6,677 nt of DNA from Flavobacteriales bacterium. Its GTDB lineage: Bacteria > Bacteroidota > Bacteroidia > Flavobacteriales_F > PHOS-HE28. The notes under the pieces were generated by a model. It had not been told where the DNA came from, made no database searches, and saw only the letters and a program-made list of their open reading frames with translations. Both the position numbers and the translations under genes were made by a program. The stretch spans positions 1 to 6,677 of the forward strand of contig JAHEFL010000099.1 in NCBI GenBank assembly GCA_024640205.1, in the 5' to 3' direction. Numbering within the stretch: position 1 is the first letter of the stretch; the number at the start of each line of letters is the position of its first letter. Shown piece by piece: positions 1 to 6,155 of this stretch.

Positions 1-7
1 TGCCGCC

Positions 8-922
8 ATGGCCATTTCGGTTCGTCATATCACGAAGCACTACGGGGAGCAAAAGGCACTCGACGACGTCTCCTTCGAGATCGGGGCGGGTGAAGTGGTC
101 GGGTTCCTCGGACCGAACGGGGCCGGAAAGAGTACGATGATGAAGATCCTCACGTGCTACATACCGGCCACACAAGGGGATGCCATCGTGTGCGGCTACG
201 ATACGCGGACCCATGGCATGGACGTGCGCCGCAACGTGGGATACCTGCCGGAACACAATCCCTTGTACGTCGACCTCTACGTACGGGAGTACCTCGATTT
301 CGTTGCGGGCATCCACGGGCTATCCGACCGCAGCGCCCGGGTGAAAAGAATGGTGGAGCAGGTGGGTCTAGGTCGCGAGCAGCACAAACGCATCGGGCAA
401 CTGAGCAAAGGCTATCGGCAGCGGGTGGGACTTGCCCAGGCCATGATCCACGATCCCCAGGTCCTGATCCTGGACGAGCCCACGAGCGGGTTGGATCCCA
501 ATCAATTGGTGGAGATCCGTAGCTTGATCAAAGCGATCGGCAGCGAACGGACCGTGATGCTCAGCACGCATATCATGCAGGAGGTGGAAGCCATCTGCGA
601 CCGCGTGATCATCATCGATCGTGGCCATGTAGTGGCGGACGACAAGGCCAGCACCCTGCGCAGCGGCAAGCAACAGAGCGCCTTGCTGGAGGTCGAATTC
701 GATCGGAAGGCCCCAGCCAATGCCTTGCGGAACATACCGGGAGTGACCCAGGTGGTGCAAGGTGAAGGGAACCTATGGGTGCTCGCCCATTCCGCAGCGA
801 ACGACATCCGACCGGCCGTGTTCCAATTCGCGGTGGAGAATAAGCTCCAGGTCCTGGGATCGCGCAAGAGTGAGCGCGGTCTGGAGGAGGTCTTCAAGGA
901 ACTTACCCGGAACAAGGACTAG
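8..922 (+). CDS. gldA: GldA-like ABC transporter ATP-binding protein
   Basis: This is a complete 304-residue ATPase subunit of an ABC-2-type transporter. It would sit on the cytoplasmic face of the inner membrane and power a separate permease. All ATPase motifs are visible: Walker A GPNGAGKST (35-43), signature LSKGYRQ (132-138), Walker B VLILDEP (152-158), D-loop GLDP (161-164) and switch His188. The Q-loop position is Glu82 in GYLPEHNP, as I recall for the GldA group. The N-terminal part and the segment YVREYLDFVAG (91-101) closely match my memory of Flavobacterium GldA, which works with GldF and GldG and affects gliding. Residues from about 225 form the usual C-terminal accessory domain. 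The length is normal for the family (about 300). No permease gene lies downstream, so the partner must be elsewhere. GldA relatives also occur in non-gliding Bacteroidota, so motility is not proven. The ATG at 8 fits the family start; any promoter lies outside the window. Confidence 0.88.
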   Translation: MAISVRHITKHYGEQKALDDVSFEIGAGEVVGFLGPNGAGKSTMMKILTCYIPATQGDAIVCGYDTRTHGMDVRRNVGYLPEHNPLYVDLYVREYLDFVAGIHGLSDRSARVKRMVEQVGLGREQHKRIGQLSKGYRQRVGLAQAMIHDPQVLILDEPTSGLDPNQLVEIRSLIKAIGSERTVMLSTHIMQEVEAICDRVIIIDRGHVVADDKASTLRSGKQQSALLEVEFDRKAPANALRNIPGVTQVVQGEGNLWVLAHSAANDIRPAVFQFAVENKLQVLGSRKSERGLEEVFKELTRNKD

Positions 923-928
923 CTGGCG

Positions 929-2470
929 ATGTCCCGCTACGACCGCATCGTGAACGGAGGGGTTCTGGTGGTACTCGCCCTAAACGCCCTGTGGGTGTTG
1001 GTGATCCCGAGCTTCCCCACGGTTGATGGCTGGCCTCATCTGCACACTGCCCGCATGCTGATGGACGGTACCCTGGGTGATGTGTATTGCCCGAACGAGG
1101 GAATGGTCCCGAACCGCATGGGGCATTGGGTACTGGGTGTTCTCCAGCTGGTCCTTCCCGCGTTGGCCGCGGAGCGCGTGATGCTGGCACTGCTCATCGG
1201 GCTCATGGGTTTCGGCACCTGGGCGCTCGCCAGAGCTATTGGTGGTGCCACCCCCCTGATCCTCCTGGTCCTGCCCTTCACATGGAACTTCCTGCTGGTC
1301 ATGGGCTTCCATAATTTCCTGCTGGGTATCGGGCTCGCATTGGTCGGCGCGGCATTCTGGATCCGTTCGGGCCGCCGATCATGGTGGCACGTATTGGGCT
1401 TGTTCCTTTGGTCCCTTCTATTGCTGCAGACCCATTCCACTGGGCTTATGTTCTTCCTGCTGATCACAGGAACACACGAACTCGTGGCGCTCAACGGAGC
1501 GGACCAGCGGACACGTATCACCTTGGTCGGCAAGCAACTGCCTGTGTGGGTCGCGTTCGTTCTTGCATGTCTTCCCGCAACGATCCTGCTGCTGCGTTTC
1601 CACCTGGATCAGGGTGCGCAATGGAGCGGGCTGGCTCCGGCACAGGCGATCCATGACCTGAAAGAACTCAGGACCCTGTTGCTCTATGATGGATGGGACG
1701 AGGGCAAATTCGCCTACGCCATGAAGCTGGTGCTGATCGCCGGACTGGGTGCGGTGATGGTCGTGCGTACCCAAGGGGGGAGGGTACTGAGACCGTCCTT
1801 CGCAAAACGCGATGTCCTACTGCTGCTGGCGGTCCTGATCTTCGCGGTCCATCCCTTCATTCCGGATTCCACCGGGGCTGCCAGCTATATCACGGTCCGT
1901 CTTCAGCTCATGGGTCTGTTGTTGTTCATCACCTGGTTGGGGAGCGGACCGATGCCCTTGTCCGCATCCTTCGTTCCAGTGATCCTGCTTCTCCTGGTGC
2001 ATCAGGCACGACTTCGCTACATCAGCGATACGATGAACCCTCTTGCAGAACAACGCGACCTGGTCATGCAAGCCGCGCAACAGCTTCCGGAAGGGGCCGT
2101 GGTATTGCCCGTTTCATTCGAGGAACAATGGGTTCTGGGACATCTGACCTCCTTGTTGGCCGTGGACCGGAAGGTGACGCTCCTGGAGAACTACGAGTGC
2201 AGCAATGACTATTTCCCGCTTCGCTGGTGTCCTTCACTCCCGGAGCGCTTGATCATGCACCTTGGAGGCCAGGACCGTTGTTTGGGATGGTTGCCGGAAC
2301 ACACCTCGTCGGGGGCATGGCCGGTGATCGACCATATCGTGGTGCTGGGTATGGACACCGCTGGAACGCGTTGCGGATCACCCATTCTGGAAAGGATCCT
2401 TGCCGAGGAATATGTGGAAAGCTATGGCAATGGCTACGCCCGCATCCATACCAGACAGCTTTCGCCATGA
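929..2470 (+). CDS. Polytopic membrane protein, possible GT-C-type glycosyltransferase
   Basis: This 513-residue protein has about 11-12 predicted membrane segments, roughly at 9-28, 66-81, 84-103, 108-124, 125-144, 152-167, 172-188, 204-224, 263-279, 295-311, 321-338 and 345-358. A mostly soluble C-terminal region of about 150 residues follows. The loop after the first helix contains PTVDGWPHLH (30-39). An acidic residue in that position (Asp33), in the first periplasmic loop, is a hallmark of GT-C glycosyltransferases that use lipid-linked sugar donors. The segment NYECSNDYFPLRW (421-433) resembles uncharacterised Bacteroidota membrane proteins I recall. The glycosyltransferase role is therefore an inference and no substrate can be named. 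The C-terminal region holds four cysteines (424, 434, 451, 482). The ATG at 929 lies 6 bases after the gldA stop, and its N-terminus leads straight into helix 1, so the two genes are probably co-transcribed. It is not an ABC-2 permease by appearance: it has too many helices and the wrong layout. Confidence 0.72.
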   Translation: MSRYDRIVNGGVLVVLALNALWVLVIPSFPTVDGWPHLHTARMLMDGTLGDVYCPNEGMVPNRMGHWVLGVLQLVLPALAAERVMLALLIGLMGFGTWALARAIGGATPLILLVLPFTWNFLLVMGFHNFLLGIGLALVGAAFWIRSGRRSWWHVLGLFLWSLLLLQTHSTGLMFFLLITGTHELVALNGADQRTRITLVGKQLPVWVAFVLACLPATILLLRFHLDQGAQWSGLAPAQAIHDLKELRTLLLYDGWDEGKFAYAMKLVLIAGLGAVMVVRTQGGRVLRPSFAKRDVLLLLAVLIFAVHPFIPDSTGAASYITVRLQLMGLLLFITWLGSGPMPLSASFVPVILLLLVHQARLRYISDTMNPLAEQRDLVMQAAQQLPEGAVVLPVSFEEQWVLGHLTSLLAVDRKVTLLENYECSNDYFPLRWCPSLPERLIMHLGGQDRCLGWLPEHTSSGAWPVIDHIVVLGMDTAGTRCGSPILERILAEEYVESYGNGYARIHTRQLSP

Positions 2471-2497
2471 CAGAATGGTGATCGTTGGATCGAACAC

Positions 2498-2528
2498 TTT
2501 GCCAAGCGCGCGGGAACTTCTTCCTTTG
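2498..2528 (+). promoter_or_regulatory. Probable Bacteroidota-type promoter of metK
   Basis: TTTG at 2498-2501 (the -33 element) is followed, 19 bases later, by TTCCTTTG at 2521-2528. That matches the Bacteroidota -7 consensus TAnnTTTG at 5 of 6 defined positions, with T for A at the second base. The last G is 23 bases before the metK ATG, so the 5' leader would be under about 20 bases. This is inferred from consensus only. Confidence 0.62.
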
Positions 2529-2551
2529 CGCCTCCGAAACCGGAACATACC

Positions 2552-3847
2552 ATGCCCTATCTCTTCACTTCCGAATCCGTCAGCGAAGGCCATCCCGATA
2601 AAGTCGCCGACCAGATCAGCGATGCCCTGATCGACCATTTCCTCGCCTTCGACCCCACCAGCAAGGTGGCCTGCGAGACCCTCGTAACGACGGGCCAGGT
2701 GGTGCTGGCCGGCGAGGTGAAGAGCAAGGCTTACCTGGATGTGCAGCAGATCGCACGCGATGTGATCGCCAAGATCGGCTACACGAAGAGCGAATACATG
2801 TTCGAGGCACATAGCTGCGGTGTGCTGAGCGCCATCCACGAGCAGAGCGCGGATATCAACCAGGGGGTGGAGCGCAAGAAGCCAGAAGATCAGGGTGCCG
2901 GTGACCAGGGCATGATGTTCGGATACGCTACGAATGAGACCGACAATTACATGCCCCTGGCCCTTGACCTGAGCCATTGGTTGCTCAAGGAATTGGCCGC
3001 CATCCGCAAGGAAGGCAGGGTGATGACCTACCTCAGGCCCGACGCCAAGAGCCAGGTGACCATTGAATACGGTGATGACAACCAACCCAAGAGGATCGAT
3101 GCCATCGTGGTAAGCACGCAGCACGATGACTTCATCAAACCAAAAGGTGCCAGCAAAGGCGCAAAGGAGGTTGCGGACAAAGCCATGCTGGACCGTATCA
3201 AGAAGGACATCATCGGCATTCTCATCCCTCGGGTGAAAAAGCAGTTGTCGAAGCGGGTCCAGGCCCTTTTCGGCACCGACATCACCTACCATATCAACCC
3301 TACCGGAACTTTTGTGATCGGTGGTCCGCACGGCGACACCGGCCTCACCGGTCGCAAGATCATCGTGGACACCTACGGTGGAAAAGGAGCACACGGTGGT
3401 GGTGCCTTCAGCGGCAAGGACCCCAGCAAGGTGGACCGAAGTGCCGCCTATGCCACACGCCATATCGCCAAGCACCTGGTGGCTGCCGGTGTTTGCGACG
3501 AGGTGTTGGTGCAGGTTGCCTACGCCATCGGAGTGGCCAAGCCGGTCGGCCTATACGTGAATACATACGGCACGGCCAAGGTGAAGATGAACGATGGTGA
3601 CATCGCCCGGACCATTCTCGGAATGAAGGAATTCGACATGCGCCCTTATTTCATCGAGCAGCGCTTCGCACTTCGAACTCCGATCTACAGTGAGACCGCC
3701 GCCTATGGTCACATGGGCCGCAAGACCCAAGTGGTGACCAAGAAGTTCAAGAACGCCGGCCAGGAGGCCAAAGTGACCGTGAAGCTCTTCCCCTGGGAGG
3801 AGTTGAATGCCTTGGACGCGGTGAAAAAGGCGTTCAAGCTTAAATAG
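2552..3847 (+). CDS. metK: S-adenosylmethionine synthase (methionine adenosyltransferase)
   Basis: The 431-residue cytoplasmic enzyme makes S-adenosylmethionine from methionine and ATP, releasing phosphate and pyrophosphate; it is the cell's main source of methyl donor. The family features are all present: [15 protein letters not shown] (11-25) with His14, Asp16 and Lys17 for ATP and Mg binding, the first signature [12 protein letters not shown] (115-126), the segment [13 protein letters not shown] (257-269), and the phosphate-binding glycine loop GGGAFSGKD (282-290). It is longer than E. coli MetK (384). Extra sequence seems to lie around 191-235 (Lys-rich, before the [10 protein letters not shown] motif) and near the C-terminus, as I recall for other Bacteroidota enzymes. 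The ATG at 2552 gives the canonical N-terminus [17 protein letters not shown]. The gene is separated from its neighbours by 81 and 95 bases and has its own promoter, so it is probably monocistronic, although no terminator is visible after it. Confidence 0.97.
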   Translation: MPYLFTSESVSEGHPDKVADQISDALIDHFLAFDPTSKVACETLVTTGQVVLAGEVKSKAYLDVQQIARDVIAKIGYTKSEYMFEAHSCGVLSAIHEQSADINQGVERKKPEDQGAGDQGMMFGYATNETDNYMPLALDLSHWLLKELAAIRKEGRVMTYLRPDAKSQVTIEYGDDNQPKRIDAIVVSTQHDDFIKPKGASKGAKEVADKAMLDRIKKDIIGILIPRVKKQLSKRVQALFGTDITYHINPTGTFVIGGPHGDTGLTGRKIIVDTYGGKGAHGGGAFSGKDPSKVDRSAAYATRHIAKHLVAAGVCDEVLVQVAYAIGVAKPVGLYVNTYGTAKVKMNDGDIARTILGMKEFDMRPYFIEQRFALRTPIYSETAAYGHMGRKTQVVTKKFKNAGQEAKVTVKLFPWEELNALDAVKKAFKLK

Positions 3848-3888
3848 GACGTTCGATCCTCGCTTCACGAACAGGTCAGTGACAAGCA

Positions 3889-3919
3889 TTGGTGGGATCA
3901 ACCCGATCCCCTACATTTG
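3889..3919 (+). promoter_or_regulatory. Bacteroidota-type promoter of rplU-rpmA
   Basis: TTG at 3889-3891 and a perfect TAnnTTTG (TACATTTG) at 3912-3919 are separated by 20 bases, matching the consensus for the primary sigma factor of Bacteroidota. The last G lies 23 bases before the rplU ATG. This is the clearest promoter in the window. Confidence 0.8.
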
Positions 3920-3942
3920 CAGCCCATTTTCCCAGAAGACCC

Positions 3943-4461
3943 ATGTACGCCATTGTTGATATCGCAGGCCAGCAGTTCAAGGTGAAGCAGGCCCAGAAGT
4001 TGAAAGTGCACCGCCTGGAGGCAGAGGAAGGAAAGCACGTGGAGCTGGACAAAGTGCTGCTCGTAAGCGACGGCAAGACCGTTTCCGTAGGCACTCCCGT
4101 GGTGGAGGGCTTCCGCATCGCGGCCAAGGTGATCGCCCACAGCAAGGGTGACAAAGTGCTTGTTTTCAAGAAGAAGCGCCGTAAGGGTTACCAGAAGATG
4201 AATGGCCACCGGCAGGCCATTACCGAACTGTGGATCGAAGCCATCCTGGGAAAGGGTGAGAAGTTCGATGCCAGCAAGAGCAGCGCGCCCAAGCCCTTAG
4301 CAGTGGCCACCCCTGCCAAAAAGGTGAAGAAGGAAGCTGCGCCGAAGGCGGAGACCAAAAAGGCCGCGGCAAAGAAGACCGCCGCACCGAAAAAGGCCGC
4401 GGCCAAGAAGGCTGCACCGAAAAAAGCGGCCAAGAAAGCCGCCCCTAAAAAGAAGGACTGA
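3943..4461 (+). CDS. rplU: 50S ribosomal protein L21 with a Lys/Ala/Pro-rich C-terminal extension
   Basis: L21 is a large-subunit protein that binds 23S rRNA. The globular domain (residues 1 to about 105) starts MYAIVDIAGQQFKVKQ and contains the basic conserved segment FKKKRRKGYQKMNGHRQ (75-91) followed by AIT. E. coli L21 has about 103 residues; this one has 172. The extra 65-70 residues are almost only Lys, Ala and Pro, in repeats of the type AAPKKAA and AAKKAA, like histone H1 tails or bacterial H1-like proteins. Such a tail is probably disordered and could bind RNA or DNA. I recall similar tails on L21 in some flavobacteria, so it need not be unique. The ATG at 3943 is chosen because the protein family starts there; the in-frame TTG at 3889 belongs to the promoter. 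The gene is first in an operon with rpmA, 38 bases downstream. Confidence 0.96.
   Translation: MYAIVDIAGQQFKVKQAQKLKVHRLEAEEGKHVELDKVLLVSDGKTVSVGTPVVEGFRIAAKVIAHSKGDKVLVFKKKRRKGYQKMNGHRQAITELWIEAILGKGEKFDASKSSAPKPLAVATPAKKVKKEAAPKAETKKAAAKKTAAPKKAAAKKAAPKKAAKKAAPKKKD
4270..4458 (+). repeat. Low-complexity repeats encoding the L21 tail
   Basis: This stretch encodes the L21 tail. Its second half is built from degenerate repeat units such as GCCGCACCGAAAAAGG (from 4381) and GCTGCACCGAAAAAAG (from 4411), each followed by GCGGCCAAGAA-like sequence. Third-position differences between units suggest an old expansion or selection on the protein, not a very recent duplication. The reading frame is intact throughout. 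Confidence 0.7.
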
Positions 4462-4499
4462 GCCCCTGAGGCACAACCCCGTACAAGACCCCAAGAGCC

Positions 4500-4763
4500 A
4501 TGGCACACAAGAAAGGAGCAGGTAGTTCAGAGAACGGACGCGAGTCGCACAGTAAACGACTGGGCGTAAAGATCTTCGGTGGCCAGACCGCCATCGCTGG
4601 CAACATCATCGTGCGCCAGCGTGGTACCAAGCACCATCCCGGCAGGAATGTGGGGATCGGCACCGACCATACCCTCTTCGCCACTGCGGACGGTATCGTG
4701 AAATTCGAGAAGAAGCGCGGCGAACGCAGCGTGGTGAGCATCGTGCCCGCCGAGCAGAACTGA
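4500..4763 (+). CDS. rpmA: 50S ribosomal protein L27
   Basis: L27 is a small large-subunit protein whose N-terminal tail reaches toward the peptidyl-transferase centre and helps place tRNA. The 87 residues cover the whole family (E. coli 85). The start [16 protein letters not shown] and the core [24 protein letters not shown] (38-61, key residues R39-G42, H45-P47, G54-H57) are diagnostic. The mature-type AHKKG N-terminus follows the initiator Met directly, so the cleavable N-terminal extension known from Firmicutes L27 is absent. It is 38 bases after rplU with no promoter or terminator between them, so the two are co-transcribed. A strong terminator follows. Confidence 0.98.
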   Translation: MAHKKGAGSSENGRESHSKRLGVKIFGGQTAIAGNIIVRQRGTKHHPGRNVGIGTDHTLFATADGIVKFEKKRGERSVVSIVPAEQN

Positions 4764-4784
4764 TCGGTAGCAGCAACTTTTTCG

Positions 4785-4823
4785 AAAGCCCTGTCCGCCG
4801 TTCGGCGGACAGGGCTTTTTCTT
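4785..4823 (+). terminator. Rho-independent terminator of rplU-rpmA
   Basis: Bases 4785-4800 pair perfectly with 4803-4818, giving a 16-bp stem with GC-rich centre and a TT turn (in practice probably a GTTC tetraloop with 15 pairs). TTTTT at 4816-4820, then CTT, forms the T-tract. The hairpin begins 22 bases after the rpmA stop. The A-run at the 5' foot (4785-4787) pairs with the T-tract, so it might work in both directions, but no gene on the other strand needs it. Confidence 0.93.
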
Positions 4824-4857
4824 GACCCGCCCGGTGCCTGAGCACCTTCTACCTTTG
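4822..4857 (+). promoter_or_regulatory. Bacteroidota-type promoter of serS
   Basis: TACCTTTG at 4850-4857 is a perfect TAnnTTTG -7 element, ending 23 bases before the serS ATG. The only TTG upstream at a reasonable distance is at 4822-4824, 25 bases away, which is longer than the usual 17-23; the -33 element may therefore be weak or absent. It touches the end of the preceding terminator T-tract. Confidence 0.68.
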
Positions 4858-4880
4858 CACACCAAGATCCCGGAAGAACC

Positions 4881-6155
4881 ATGCTGGAGTTGCCGTTCCT
4901 GAGAACGAACCGTGAAGAGGCCGAACAGCGCCTCGCCAAGCGGAACATTGATGCCAAGGGTCTGGTGGACCAAGCCATTGCCCTGGATGAGGACCGCCGC
5001 GCTACGCAGGTCGAGATGGATGCCCGACTGGCGGATCTGAACACCCTGAGCCGCAGCATCGGGGAACTCCTGAAGAGTGGAAAGAAGGACGAAGCGGAAG
5101 CCGCCAAGGCACGCACCACCGAACTGAAGGCCGCCACCCAGCAGCTCAAGGAGAAGCTGGAAACGACGGAACAGGCGCTCCACGACCACCTCTGCACTAT
5201 TCCCAATGCACCGCATGCCAAGGTGCCGACAGGGAAAACCCCTGAGGACAACACCGTGGTGTTGGAGGAAGGCAGGGTACCGGAGCTACCCGCCGATGCC
5301 AAGCCGCATTGGGAGCTGGGTGAGGAATACGGATTCCTGCACATGGAGCTTGGCGTGAAGGTCACCGGTGCAGGCTTCCCGGTCTATAGCGGCCAGGGAG
5401 CGCGCCTGCAACGGGCCTTGATCTCGTTCTTCCTGGACAAAGCAGTGGAGGCCGGGTACCGGGAGATCATTCCGCCGCACATGGTGAACGCCGCCAGCGC
5501 TTTCGCAACGGGCCAACTGCCGGACAAGGAAGGCCAGATGTACCACGCTACCGTGGACGACCTCTACCTGATACCGACCGCCGAAGTGCCCATCACCAAC
5601 CTGTACCGTGACGAATTGCTGGACGCGGACAAGCTTCCGGTGAAAATGGTGGGATACACACCCTGTTTCCGTCGGGAGGCGGGCAGCTATGGCGCGCACG
5701 TGCGTGGCCTGAACCGGGTCCATCAATTCGACAAAGTGGAGATCGTGCGGCTTGAGAAACCGGAGGACAGCTACGCAGCGCTGGAGGAGATGGTGGAGCA
5801 TGTGAAAGGATTGCTTCGCGCTCTCGAACTCCCTTACCGACAACTACTGCTCTGTGGAGGGGACATGGGATTCGCCAGCGCCCTCACCTATGATATGGAG
5901 GTGTACAGCGCTGCCCAGAAACGCTGGTTGGAGGTCAGTTCCATCAGCAATTTCGAGACCTTCCAAAGCAACCGCTTGAAGCTCCGTTACCGGTCTGAGG
6001 ACAAGAAGAACCGCTTGGCACACACCCTCAACGGCAGCGCCCTGGCCCTCGCACGGATCGTAGCAGCCATCCTGGAGAACAACCAGACGCCCGACGGCAT
6101 CCGGATACCGAAGGTCCTTCAGCCATATACCGGCTTCGCGATGATCACCAAATGA
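4881..6155 (+). CDS. serS: Seryl-tRNA synthetase
   Basis: This cytoplasmic class II synthetase charges tRNA-Ser (and tRNA-Sec where present) with serine. Its 424 residues match the usual length (E. coli 430). Residues 1 to about 107 form the N-terminal tRNA-binding domain: it starts MLELPFLRTNREEAEQRLAKR and includes a charged helical hairpin (about 28-103) that forms the long coiled-coil arm. The catalytic core follows: PTAEVP (232-237) for serine binding, motif 2 CFRREAGSYG (262-271) with RGLNRVHQFDKVE (275-287), the segment GGDMGFASALTYDMEV (326-341), and motif 3 with NGSALALAR (384-392). No key residue appears missing. It has its own promoter after the rpmA terminator. The stop codon overlaps the ATG of the next gene. 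I recall the order rplU-rpmA-serS in other Bacteroidota, which fits a translation-related cluster. Confidence 0.98.
   Translation: MLELPFLRTNREEAEQRLAKRNIDAKGLVDQAIALDEDRRATQVEMDARLADLNTLSRSIGELLKSGKKDEAEAAKARTTELKAATQQLKEKLETTEQALHDHLCTIPNAPHAKVPTGKTPEDNTVVLEEGRVPELPADAKPHWELGEEYGFLHMELGVKVTGAGFPVYSGQGARLQRALISFFLDKAVEAGYREIIPPHMVNAASAFATGQLPDKEGQMYHATVDDLYLIPTAEVPITNLYRDELLDADKLPVKMVGYTPCFRREAGSYGAHVRGLNRVHQFDKVEIVRLEKPEDSYAALEEMVEHVKGLLRALELPYRQLLLCGGDMGFASALTYDMEVYSAAQKRWLEVSSISNFETFQSNRLKLRYRSEDKKNRLAHTLNGSALALARIVAAILENNQTPDGIRIPKVLQPYTGFAMITK

Noticed and set aside
2467..2481. Tiny reading frame ATG ACA GAA TGG TGA overlapping the end of the membrane protein gene
   Set aside because: Four codons, upstream of the inferred metK transcription start; it has no support as a leader peptide.
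2471..2551. SAM riboswitch before metK
   Set aside because: Only 81 bases separate the genes and the inferred leader is under about 20 bases. I see no multi-helix fold or terminator; only a short direct repeat GATCG at 2480-2484 and 2488-2492.
2378..3475. A 365-codon open frame on the - strand, mostly antisense to metK
   Set aside because: It lies over the conserved, clearly coding metK and the end of the previous gene. Its translation is rich in His, Gly and Val with no recognisable motif, as expected of a shadow frame in GC-rich coding DNA.
3851..3872. Hairpin after metK as a terminator
   Set aside because: The GTTCG/CGAAC stem is only 5 bp with a 12-base loop and no T-tract follows.
3889..3942. 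Longer L21 starting at the TTG at 3889
   Set aside because: The extra 18 residues overlap the promoter, including its -7 element, and are not part of L21. The ATG at 3943 gives the family N-terminus.
3920..3942. Autoregulatory r-protein leader before rplU
   Set aside because: The 23 bases between promoter and ATG leave no room for a structured leader RNA.
4445..5365. A 306-codon open frame on the - strand across rpmA, the terminator and the start of serS
   Set aside because: It crosses a strong terminator and two certain genes. Its Ser/Arg/Val-rich translation looks like a reverse shadow, and no promoter or start context supports it.
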